Positions 1 through 6,254 of a DNA stretch of 6,659 bases are shown here, one piece after another. Source of the stretch: a bacterium (GTDB lineage Bacteria > Cyanobacteriota > Vampirovibrionia > Obscuribacterales > Obscuribacteraceae); assembly GCA_030431355.1 (NCBI GenBank), contig JAUIJG010000303.1, forward strand, positions 1 to 6,659, written 5' to 3'. Both the position numbers and the translations under genes were made by a program. Under the pieces are notes generated by a model that did no database searches, was not told the DNA's origin, and saw nothing but the letters and a program-made list of their open reading frames with translations. The number at the start of each line of letters is the position of its first letter. Within the stretch, counting starts at the first letter, position 1.

Positions 1-1
1 T

Positions 2-550
2 GATAAGAGTAGTAGAGGCACCATTGAATTGCCCGATCTGAGTAAGAATCTCACTTCTGGTAAACACATTGTGGAGATAGAGATGAAGGGTGGCAGTACT
101 CTGCCTTATACTTTCGCATCCAATTACAACACTCTCACCCCTAAAGCATCGAAGAAATGCAAAGTAAAAATTGCGGTTAACTTGGCGCAATCCACTGTTT
201 TAGAAGGCGCTTCAACTGATGCCATGGTGACTGTTCTGAATCTAGCGGATGAGGCTGTTCCTTCACCGGTTGCGATTGTCGGTATTCCAGGAGGTCTTGA
301 GCCCCGCTATGATCAGCTTAAAGAGTTGGTCAAACTAAAAAAGATCGATTCTTATGAAGTAAAAGGACGTGATATTGTTCTTTACTGGAGGAGTTTACGG
401 GCGAAAGCCAAGCTCGATATCCCGCTGAGTCTGGTCGCAGCAGTTCCAGGGGTCTACAAAGGACCGGCGAGCAGAGCGTATCTATACTATTGCGATGAAT
501 TCAAGCACTGGGTGGATGGGTCGAAAGTTAAAATTGTGGCGAAGAAGTAG
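2..550 (+). CDS. Alpha-2-macroglobulin-like protein, C-terminal fragment (5' end outside window)
   Basis: The frame is open from base 2 and stops with TAG at 548-550, giving the last 182 residues of a longer protein whose start lies off the left edge. The fragment reads as the end of a bacterial alpha-2-macroglobulin. A beta-rich stretch contains the phrases 'LPYTFASNYNTL' and 'VTVLNLADEAVPSPVAIVGIPGG'. It is followed by 'KGRDIVLYWRSL', 'VPGVYKGPASRAYLYY' and 'DEFKHWV', which match the layout of the macroglobulin receptor-binding domain (proline/glycine bend, YW strand, 'PG.Y.GP.SRAYLYY' strand). Family members are normally well over 1,000 residues, are exported, and trap attacking proteases after bait-region cleavage; many have a thioester, but that part is not visible here. 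A TTG at 29 is an internal codon, not a start. The XRE gene follows 71 bp downstream on the same strand. The domain assignment is fairly secure; the protease-trapping role is inferred from the family. Confidence 0.85.
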   Translation, partial: DKSSRGTIELPDLSKNLTSGKHIVEIEMKGGSTLPYTFASNYNTLTPKASKKCKVKIAVNLAQSTVLEGASTDAMVTVLNLADEAVPSPVAIVGIPGGLEPRYDQLKELVKLKKIDSYEVKGRDIVLYWRSLRAKAKLDIPLSLVAAVPGVYKGPASRAYLYYCDEFKHWVDGSKVKIVAKK

Positions 551-606
551 TATTAACGTTCGGTGAAGTTTTTCCAGTTTGATTCGGCAATAAGTACAGC
601 CTTTTT

Positions 607-615
607 TGCTATAAA
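607..615 (+). promoter_or_regulatory. Extended -10 promoter, probably giving a leaderless XRE transcript
   Basis: TG-C-TATAAA (TG at 607-608, hexamer at 610-615) matches the extended -10 form TGnTATAAT at all but one hexamer position. No convincing -35 box lies 16-18 bp upstream, which is tolerated for extended -10 promoters. The hexamer ends 6 bp before the ATG at 622, so transcription should begin at or within a base or two of that ATG. There is no Shine-Dalgarno sequence in front of it, which agrees with leaderless translation. This is a by-eye call. Confidence 0.5.
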
Positions 616-621
616 AATTGC

Positions 622-882
622 ATGGATAATATGAACAATACAGCTAAAATGGATTGTTTAGGAAGAGCCATTGCCACTCTTCGCGAGGAGCAGGGCTATT
701 CTCAGGAGAGACTGGCTAAAACCAGTAATTGCAAGCGGACAGAAATAGTAAAGATAGAGACGGGTGATACCGAACCATCTTTATCTGTTCTCATGCGGAT
801 TGCCAGGTCACTCGATGTCAAACTATCCGCGTTGATACGAAGAGCTGGCAAACTTTCCGCAGCTGGCGAGTGCAAAATTTAG
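622..882 (+). CDS. Small XRE-family helix-turn-helix transcriptional regulator
   Basis: This 86-residue protein is almost entirely one Cro/C1-type HTH_3 domain (about residues 13-72). 'LGRAIATLREEQGYSQERLA' is helix 1 plus the start of helix 2. 'KRTEIVKIETG' (38-48) is the recognition helix with the usual 'IE.G' ending, and 'EPSLSVLMRIARSLDVKLSAL' supplies helices 4 and 5. There is no sensor, protease or toxin domain, so it probably acts as a DNA-binding dimer on its own. Three cysteines (12, 37, 84) are present; C37 sits next to the recognition helix, but a redox role would be speculation. ATG 622 is chosen because it is the first in-frame start and lies just after a good -10 box; ATG 631 and ATG 649 would also leave the domain intact. 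No ribosome-binding site is visible. The gene ends at a strong hairpin that it shares with the convergent phytochrome gene. Its target is unknown. It could be a stand-alone regulator or the antitoxin of a missing partner, but no toxin-like gene is adjacent. Confidence 0.85.
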   Translation: MDNMNNTAKMDCLGRAIATLREEQGYSQERLAKTSNCKRTEIVKIETGDTEPSLSVLMRIARSLDVKLSALIRRAGKLSAAGECKI

Positions 883-909
883 TTGGTATTTCGTAACCAG
901 TCCATGCAA

Positions 910-940
910 AAAAGAGCGAGCTTTCAATGCTCGCTCTTTT
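910..940. terminator. Bidirectional rho-independent terminator between convergent genes
   Basis: A perfect 12-bp inverted repeat (AAAAGAGCGAGC at 910-921 and GCTCGCTCTTTT at 929-940) encloses a 7-nt loop (TTTCAAT). The stem has a GC-rich core and A/T-rich outer ends. Read on the + strand it ends in TTTT shortly after the XRE stop at 882. Read on the - strand it ends in a six-base T run (complement of the A run 908-913) about 35 bp after the phytochrome stop at 976. It therefore fits termination of both convergent genes, more strongly on the - strand. Confidence 0.85.
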
Positions 941-975
941 CTTGTCAAATTCTATCTGTTACTGATGTAGCTGTT

Positions 976-3573
976 TCAGGCTTTCTTCAACTGTATGAAA
1001 AATCTGGCACCATCGTTATGCTTCTTGTCGAACCATATTTTGCCGCCGCTCAACTGAATCGCTCTTTTCGCGTATGAAAGACCGACACCGGTTCCTCCTG
1101 TTTCGGTTGTGCGGAACATGTTGAAAACAGATTCTTCCGAGGCATTTTTCATTCCGATACCATTGTCGGTAACGGAGATAGTTACTTTGCCTTGTTGAAC
1201 CTCAGAGTCAACAACAATCTTTGGTTTTTTATCGCCGCTAAACTTTATCGAATTTGAAATAAGGCTTTCAAAAGCCATTTTTAAATATGGTCGATGTGCT
1301 TTGACGGGCGGTATTTCATCATAGGTGACTTTGGCGCCGGTGTTATGAATTTGTGTTTCGAGTGAATTGAGAGCTTCTTCCAGGACTTCTACCGCTTCTA
1401 ATCTTGTCAGCTTAATAGGCGCTTTTTCTATCTGGGCAAACTTTATCACCGCGTCGATTCTCTGCATGGCGGAGTCGCCATTTTTCTTGATTGTCTCCAC
1501 AAGCTCTTTGGTATCATCATTTTTACGGTCGGCAAGCTCCTGGTCGAGCAGCATTGAATATGTGGTCATCACTCGCACAGGCTCTTTGAGATCATGGGCG
1601 AGGCTCCATATATGCTCTTCGAGAATGTCGTTTGTCTCTGCCAGTTCCTGGGACAGCATGAGTAATTCTGTCTCTGCTTTTTTTCTCTCGGTGATGTCTC
1701 TTATTACCGCCGCTCTGAAAGCCGACTCCGAATCTGATTCTGTGATGTTGAACGCTTTCACTGCCAGATGAAGCTTCCTTTTGTCTGTTCTTCTATAGTC
1801 GATTTCGAAAAATTCGCTGTATTCTTCACCGGAGCAGATCTCTTTTACAAGCTCCTCCAGCTCTTTGTCTGTGCGTTTACTTCCTGTGGTTACGTGTCTT
1901 TCATCACCACCGGCAGTGACCGTGTTGATACCCAGCAATGCTTCGGAGCTGGGATTCCAGGACAATAGCTCCCCTTCCTGGGAGCAGGCAAGTACCGCGT
2001 CATCGGTGGCCTCTACTATTGATACCAGGAGCTTGTTCTGATTTACGCTGATTCTTATCAATTGATCTTGAATGGTCTGTTTAACGGATTTTGCTTGCCT
2101 GATTTCCACATCGGAAAATGGATGCGCGGTTCCTCTCACCAGCTCTTCCCAGGCTTCAAATGACTTCCTTGGAGTAAGCCTCATTTCGTTTTCGTCCGTC
2201 AACTCTGCCGGTTTATGGGGATTTCCTGCCCAGGTTCTCGAGCCGACCTGTTCTCTTCTTGTCCAGACCAGCCATCCAAACTCAGGTATGTGTAGGGCAA
2301 GAACACCGGCGTATTCTTTCGCTTCGTCATCCTTGAGGTCCAATTGAGAAGCCAACTTTTTTGTGTGAAATGGGGTGTCTTGTCCAGACTCAAGAAATTC
2401 GAACAGTCTTTTTTCTATGCTCTTTGCGCTTTTCGCAGAAGAAGAAGCTTTTTTCTTGTCGTCTTTTGTAAGAATAAAAAATTTGTCTGAGGGAATAAGA
2501 TTCGAAAGGGTTTCGCCTGCATCTTCACGAAGTTCATTCATGTCCCCGTTCCAGCTTTCAAGGGAATCCATGAACTCGGCAAACTGAACCTCGAACTCCG
2601 CCTGTCTTTGATCTTGCAGGGTGGACAATTTTGATTCCACATAGGAGCCGGCGATGCAGGAGAGGGTAAGACATGCATCTCGAGCATCGATACTGATGGT
2701 TTTTCCAGGGCTGTAGTGGTGGCATGAGATCAGTCCCCAGAGTTTGCCGAAGGCTATTATGGACACGACCAGAGTGGCGCTTACTCCCATGTTTCTCAGA
2801 TACTCCCTGTGCACCGGAGAGACGCTTCTGAGTATGCTCATGCTCATATCAAGCTCTTTGTCGGCGGGAATAAGTTTAGCCGGGGTGTAATCCACTTCGT
2901 AGACTATTCTCAGGAGATTTCTTTCGTAGAGTTCTCTTGCTTGCTGGGGAATATCACTGGCAGGAAAATGCTGATTATAGAACGAATCCTTCAGCCGCTC
3001 CGATTTAGACTCTGCTATTACACTGCCATGCCAGTCTTCGTCAAACTGATAAATCATCACCCGGTCATAGGCGGTAATCTCTCTGATGATTTTGGCCAAC
3101 TCAACGGACATTTCCGTGGTCGAAGAAGGCTCCCTGAGCAGTTTTGCTCCGAAAGCAACTTTCTTGCATAGAACGGAAGATTCGTTTTCCCTGACCGAAG
3201 GTATAGGCTCCAATTCGAAAACATGAAATTCGGCTATAGCGTGAGCCGTCAAATACATCTTCTCTTTTGTTCCGAAGGCCCGGGCAGTGAATTGTTGGGG
3301 TCTGTCGTTTAGTGAAGAGACTACTTCATCAAGGTTGTCCGGCTCGCAAACCTCTAAAACATCGCGAATATTCTTGCCTAAAATAGTGTCAAGATTGATA
3401 CCAAATTTCTCTGGTATATTCTCACTTACTCTTGCGATGGAACCGCTTTTACCGTCGGCAAGCAGTAAATAGCCATGGGGCTGAACTGCTTCCGGTATAT
3501 GAATCGGTTCCTTATCGCATGAAGCCAAATCCGCTGTGGGCAATTCAGCTCCTATGTTGTTGTCCTTTATCAC
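976..3573 (-). CDS. Bacteriophytochrome sensor histidine kinase (PAS-GAF-PHY-PAS-HisKA-HATPase)
   Basis: This 865-residue cytoplasmic red/far-red light sensor kinase has no membrane segments. The photosensory core has an N-terminal PAS (about 15-125) with Cys19 just before 'EPIHIP', the biliverdin-attaching position of bacteriophytochromes. GAF (about 145-320) has 'PASDIP' (204-209, Asp207), His255 in 'SPVHREYLRNMG' and the 'CHH' at 284-286. The residue before His255 is Val, so the GAF cysteine used by bilin-binding plant and Cph1-type phytochromes is absent. PHY (about 325-505) keeps the tongue motifs 'WAG' (448-450), 'PRKSF' (468-472) and 'WEE' (475-477). A second PAS (about 512-632) ends in 'RDITERKKAE'. 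The kinase has phospho-acceptor His660 in 'HDLKEP', N-box Asn774, G1 'DNGIG' (803-807) and G2 'GGTGVGL' (826-832), so all catalytic parts look intact. The start is GTG at 3571-3573; an in-frame TAG lies two codons upstream and Cys19 rules out later starts. No clear Shine-Dalgarno is present. The cognate response regulator and heme oxygenase are not in the window. The extra PAS makes it about 110 residues longer than the classic layout. Confidence 0.96.
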   Translation of the reverse strand: MIKDNNIGAELPTADLASCDKEPIHIPEAVQPHGYLLLADGKSGSIARVSENIPEKFGINLDTILGKNIRDVLEVCEPDNLDEVVSSLNDRPQQFTARAFGTKEKMYLTAHAIAEFHVFELEPIPSVRENESSVLCKKVAFGAKLLREPSSTTEMSVELAKIIREITAYDRVMIYQFDEDWHGSVIAESKSERLKDSFYNQHFPASDIPQQARELYERNLLRIVYEVDYTPAKLIPADKELDMSMSILRSVSPVHREYLRNMGVSATLVVSIIAFGKLWGLISCHHYSPGKTISIDARDACLTLSCIAGSYVESKLSTLQDQRQAEFEVQFAEFMDSLESWNGDMNELREDAGETLSNLIPSDKFFILTKDDKKKASSSAKSAKSIEKRLFEFLESGQDTPFHTKKLASQLDLKDDEAKEYAGVLALHIPEFGWLVWTRREQVGSRTWAGNPHKPAELTDENEMRLTPRKSFEAWEELVRGTAHPFSDVEIRQAKSVKQTIQDQLIRISVNQNKLLVSIVEATDDAVLACSQEGELLSWNPSSEALLGINTVTAGGDERHVTTGSKRTDKELEELVKEICSGEEYSEFFEIDYRRTDKRKLHLAVKAFNITESDSESAFRAAVIRDITERKKAETELLMLSQELAETNDILEEHIWSLAHDLKEPVRVMTTYSMLLDQELADRKNDDTKELVETIKKNGDSAMQRIDAVIKFAQIEKAPIKLTRLEAVEVLEEALNSLETQIHNTGAKVTYDEIPPVKAHRPYLKMAFESLISNSIKFSGDKKPKIVVDSEVQQGKVTISVTDNGIGMKNASEESVFNMFRTTETGGTGVGLSYAKRAIQLSGGKIWFDKKHNDGARFFIQLKKA

Positions 3574-3613
3574 TGTCTACTGTCTCTGGCTCCACTACAA
3601 TCAAATAAGCTGA

Positions 3614-3626
3614 AAGTCATTGACTT
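3614..3626. promoter_or_regulatory. 13-bp palindrome, candidate operator in the phytochrome leader
   Basis: AAGTCA-T-TGACTT is a perfect inverted repeat with 6-bp arms around one base. It lies about 40 bp upstream of the phytochrome GTG start. The size and symmetry suit a dimeric DNA-binding protein. No T tract follows, so it is not a terminator. No regulator can be assigned from sequence alone. Confidence 0.3.
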
Positions 3627-3749
3627 ACTTGCCTTTTAGCAGATTTAACGGTCTCCATTGCCTACCCAACCGACCCTACATAAGCTTTACTATAAATACC
3701 GGATCTAGGTAAGTTTTGCATAGACCTACAACCACATTTTTCACATTAA

Positions 3750-3773
3750 TTGGCTGGTTGGCCAGTTGGCTAG
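3750..3773. repeat. Three tandem imperfect 8-bp repeats after the PBP stop codon
   Basis: Three adjacent octamers, TTGGCTGG (3750-3757), TTGGCCAG (3758-3765) and TTGGCTAG (3766-3773), fit the consensus TTGGCYRG. The array ends 4 bp before the PBP stop codon (complement at 3778-3780), so it lies immediately downstream of that gene. CTGG and CCAG within it can pair as a short stem, but there is no T run to make a terminator. Confidence 0.6.
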
Positions 3774-3777
3774 ATAG

Positions 3778-6219
3778 CTAATTTCCTAGATAATTTAGCT
3801 GAGTTTCGCGATAGACAGGCTCAGCGCGACGCTGCCGTTCGACGTAAGAGACCCTCAGGGTCTCTTGTTCTTTGTCTTGCTCCAGTGTTCGCTTTGAACC
3901 TTCATTAAACTCCGACTCTAGTTCAAACTGGTATTCCACCCTGTCTTCAAGAGCTTTGACCAGGGCAATCCTGGAGGCTGGTGCTATTCCTGCGCTGGTC
4001 TCGTATTGAAGTCTGGAAAGCATAGAGGAGCTGTCATAGCCGGGGAAGTATGCAAAGTAAGAGGGATCTATCTCAGGCGCTTTTACTATGAGCTTCACAT
4101 CAGGCTCTTCAAAGCGAGTTTTTTCCGGTTTGTTTACTGTTTTTATATAGCCGGCATTAAAGTCTCTCCAGATTCTCGCGCATACCCTGCCCCCTGTGGC
4201 TGACCTGCTTTTAACTCTGTCGTTCTCATCATTGCCAGCCCAGACGGAGGTTGTCACCTCCGGGGTCATACCGACAAACCAGAGGTCTTTGGAGTCATCG
4301 GCGGTGCCGGTTTTTCCGGCTACTTCAATCTTGCTGAGCCTTGCTCCGGCTCCGGTTCCGTAAGCGACAACATCTTTCAACACGTCTAGTATCTGGAGGC
4401 ATTGCTTCTCCGGTAGGCATTGATAGGGGGTCGGATTGAATTCTCTAACAACCTCTCCGTCTCTGGTCTCAATTCGTCTGAGAAATTGAGGCTCCAGCCG
4501 GACTCCACCCCTTGCGATGGTTGAAAATGCCGTGGCTGCTTCAACCGGAGTAAGCGCGCAGCAACCAAGCGCAAGCGCCGGACAATTTTCCATGGGGGAT
4601 TTTAACCCGGCAAGTCTGGCGGTGTTAACAACATGGGGAATACCAACCGATTGGGCGACTCTGACACTGCAGGTGTTTCTGGAAGTTACCAGGGCTTTGC
4701 GAACAGTCATCCAGCCACGATAGTGGTGGTCGTAATTTACCGGCTTGTAGGCGCTACTATCACTTTCACCTTGCTTGATAATCATCTCTTCGTCATTGAT
4801 CATCGAATCCACTTTAACAACTCCATTTTGAAGAGCGGCAAGATATACAAACGGTTTGATGATACTCCCGGCGGTGTGAGGATGATCTGCTCTGTTCCAG
4901 GGAGATTCTTCAAAGTCACCCTTTCCTCCTACCATTGCGATCACGCCGCCTGTATGCTGGTCGATAGAGACCAGGGCACCCTGATTAACACCGGAAGGCG
5001 CTTTCTCTATACCCTTGCTGACAGCCGCCTGGGCTAATTTCTGCGCCTCCGGATTCATGTAGGTGTAGACTTGCCATTCTCCTTTCCAGAGTTCGTCACC
5101 CAGCTCTTGCTCAAGTCTCTCTCGGACTTTTGAGACGTAATGTCCCAGAGCCAGCTTCTCATCTTTTCGGACCAATTTTAGTTTGTACTTTCTGGCTTTT
5201 AGAAGATCCTTGCTTGATATCGCTCCTGTCTCTGCCAGCAAATTCAGGACCAAATTTTTTCGTTCCTGGGCTTGCTTGAAATGCTTCTCTGAGCCATAGA
5301 CAGAAGGCGCTTTCACCAATCCGGCAAGATAAGCCGACTCGGCATAGTTGAGATTTTGCGCTCGTTTGTCGAAGTAATACCTGGCAGCGTCTTCAATACC
5401 GTACTTGCCACTACCGAAGTAGACAACATTGAGATAAGACTCCAGAATCTCTTCTTTTCCATATTTAGACTCTGCGGAGACAGCGCCCAGTGCTTCGATG
5501 AATTTGCGTTTATAGCTTTGATCCCGGGGATTCAAGTAGAGATTTCTGATCAGTTGCTGCGTGATGGTGGATGCTCCCTCGACAATCTCTCCTTCTTTAC
5601 TGTTGGTCACTGCCGCTCTCACGATTCCGACCGGATCAATTCCGGAATGGTTGTAAAAGCGCCGATCTTCGGCGGCTACTATGGCTTTTTTCATCGCCGG
5701 GGAGACTTTTGACAGCGGCACTGCGGTTCTATCCTGTCCTTCCTTGAGGATGCAAATTAGCCTGTCCTCCCCATCGTAGATTCTCACGCCCTTGTTCAAG
5801 GCTTTGTGATCTGGGACAACCACATCAGTATTGCCTGTGGCCATATGCCAGATTGTCTCACTTGATTTGCACAGAGCAAAGAAAGCTAGAATCACGAAGG
5901 TTGAGACCAGCCCGAGTGTGTAAAAGGCTGCTTTGTGCCTGGATAAATAAGATTTGAATTGCATCTCTTGATCTGAATCTCCACCATCCATGTTCTGAAT
6001 TAAATCTATGGACCTTGACCCTTCTCTAGTAGCACGGTGCTTTCCAAGAATTGCCTGGCTGGCAGGAGCCAAAGATATGGAGGACTTGGAATTGCCGGAC
6101 CGGAAAGGATTGGAATTGTTGAAACTTTTGATATTTCGTAGTTTCCCCCATGAAATTGTGTCCAGAAAGTTGTTTACTCGAATAGATACTTCCTGAAAGA
6201 CCGTTGTCCTGGTCTTCAA
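3778..6219 (-). CDS. Class A penicillin-binding protein (bifunctional glycosyltransferase/transpeptidase, PBP1A type)
   Basis: This 813-residue bitopic membrane enzyme polymerises lipid II into glycan strands and crosslinks the stem peptides in the periplasm. A cytoplasmic segment (1-95) is followed by one membrane anchor (about 97-117). The GT51 domain (about 140-310) has catalytic Glu184 in 'EDRRFYNHSG', 'GASTITQQ' (215-222), 'RKFIE' (238-242), 'KEEILESYLN' and 'LAGLVKAPS'. The transpeptidase domain (about 410-690) has the acylated Ser452 in 'SIIK' (452-455), 'SRN' (513-515) and 'KTGT' (636-639). Both active sites therefore look functional. The tail (about 755-813) is highly charged and unassigned. 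The annotated start is TTG at 6217-6219, the first possible start after an in-frame TGA 9 bp upstream. It has no Shine-Dalgarno and leaves only 35 bp to the divergent gene. Met77 (5989-5991) or Met86 (5962-5964) would give an ordinary short cytoplasmic tail and are real alternatives. The phytochrome gene follows downstream on the same strand after 204 bp. Confidence 0.95.
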   Translation of the reverse strand: MKTRTTVFQEVSIRVNNFLDTISWGKLRNIKSFNNSNPFRSGNSKSSISLAPASQAILGKHRATREGSRSIDLIQNMDGGDSDQEMQFKSYLSRHKAAFYTLGLVSTFVILAFFALCKSSETIWHMATGNTDVVVPDHKALNKGVRIYDGEDRLICILKEGQDRTAVPLSKVSPAMKKAIVAAEDRRFYNHSGIDPVGIVRAAVTNSKEGEIVEGASTITQQLIRNLYLNPRDQSYKRKFIEALGAVSAESKYGKEEILESYLNVVYFGSGKYGIEDAARYYFDKRAQNLNYAESAYLAGLVKAPSVYGSEKHFKQAQERKNLVLNLLAETGAISSKDLLKARKYKLKLVRKDEKLALGHYVSKVRERLEQELGDELWKGEWQVYTYMNPEAQKLAQAAVSKGIEKAPSGVNQGALVSIDQHTGGVIAMVGGKGDFEESPWNRADHPHTAGSIIKPFVYLAALQNGVVKVDSMINDEEMIIKQGESDSSAYKPVNYDHHYRGWMTVRKALVTSRNTCSVRVAQSVGIPHVVNTARLAGLKSPMENCPALALGCCALTPVEAATAFSTIARGGVRLEPQFLRRIETRDGEVVREFNPTPYQCLPEKQCLQILDVLKDVVAYGTGAGARLSKIEVAGKTGTADDSKDLWFVGMTPEVTTSVWAGNDENDRVKSRSATGGRVCARIWRDFNAGYIKTVNKPEKTRFEEPDVKLIVKAPEIDPSYFAYFPGYDSSSMLSRLQYETSAGIAPASRIALVKALEDRVEYQFELESEFNEGSKRTLEQDKEQETLRVSYVERQRRAEPVYRETQLNYLGN

Positions 6220-6243
6220 GTCCGGTCATTTGATGAGCCTGAC

Positions 6244-6248
6244 AGGAG
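6244..6248 (+). promoter_or_regulatory. Shine-Dalgarno sequence for the EF-hand gene
   Basis: AGGAG lies 6 bp before the ATG at 6255, which is ideal spacing. It is the only strong ribosome-binding site seen at any start in the window, and it fixes the start of the EF-hand gene. Confidence 0.8.
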
Positions 6249-6254
6249 TGGTTG

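Larger units (their letters stand above)
3574..3777 (-). promoter_or_regulatory. Intergenic leader upstream of the phytochrome gene
   Basis: This 204-bp gap lies between two genes read leftward and has no coding signal of its own. It holds a tandem octamer repeat next to the PBP stop and a palindrome nearer the phytochrome start, both listed separately. The best -10-like hexamer on the - strand is TATAGT (complement of 3689-3694), but there is no good -35 box 16-19 bp upstream, so the promoter is only a guess. I see no hairpin followed by a T run after the PBP gene, so read-through from the PBP into the phytochrome gene is possible. CCTAC occurs three times on the + strand (3661, 3675, 3725). 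Confidence 0.35.

Noticed and set aside
587..607. Possible terminator after the macroglobulin gene (GGC...GCC followed by six Ts)
   Set aside because: The stem is only 3 bp, too weak to support; the T run is better explained as promoter-flanking sequence.
883..1077. Rightward open frame starting right after the XRE stop
   Set aside because: It runs through the terminator hairpin and into the 3' end of the phytochrome gene, and has no ribosome-binding site or recognisable features.
1367..1968. Rightward open frames antisense to the phytochrome kinase
   Set aside because: Serine/phenylalanine-rich translations typical of the reverse of a coding strand, with no domains, and fully covered by an unambiguous gene.
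3706..3728. Inverted repeat TAGGT...ACCTA in the phytochrome leader
   Set aside because: Arms of 5 bp with a 13-base loop are expected by chance in AT-rich intergenic DNA.
4517..5037. Rightward open frames antisense to the PBP transpeptidase region
   Set aside because: They lie opposite the conserved catalytic motifs of the PBP and show no protein family features.
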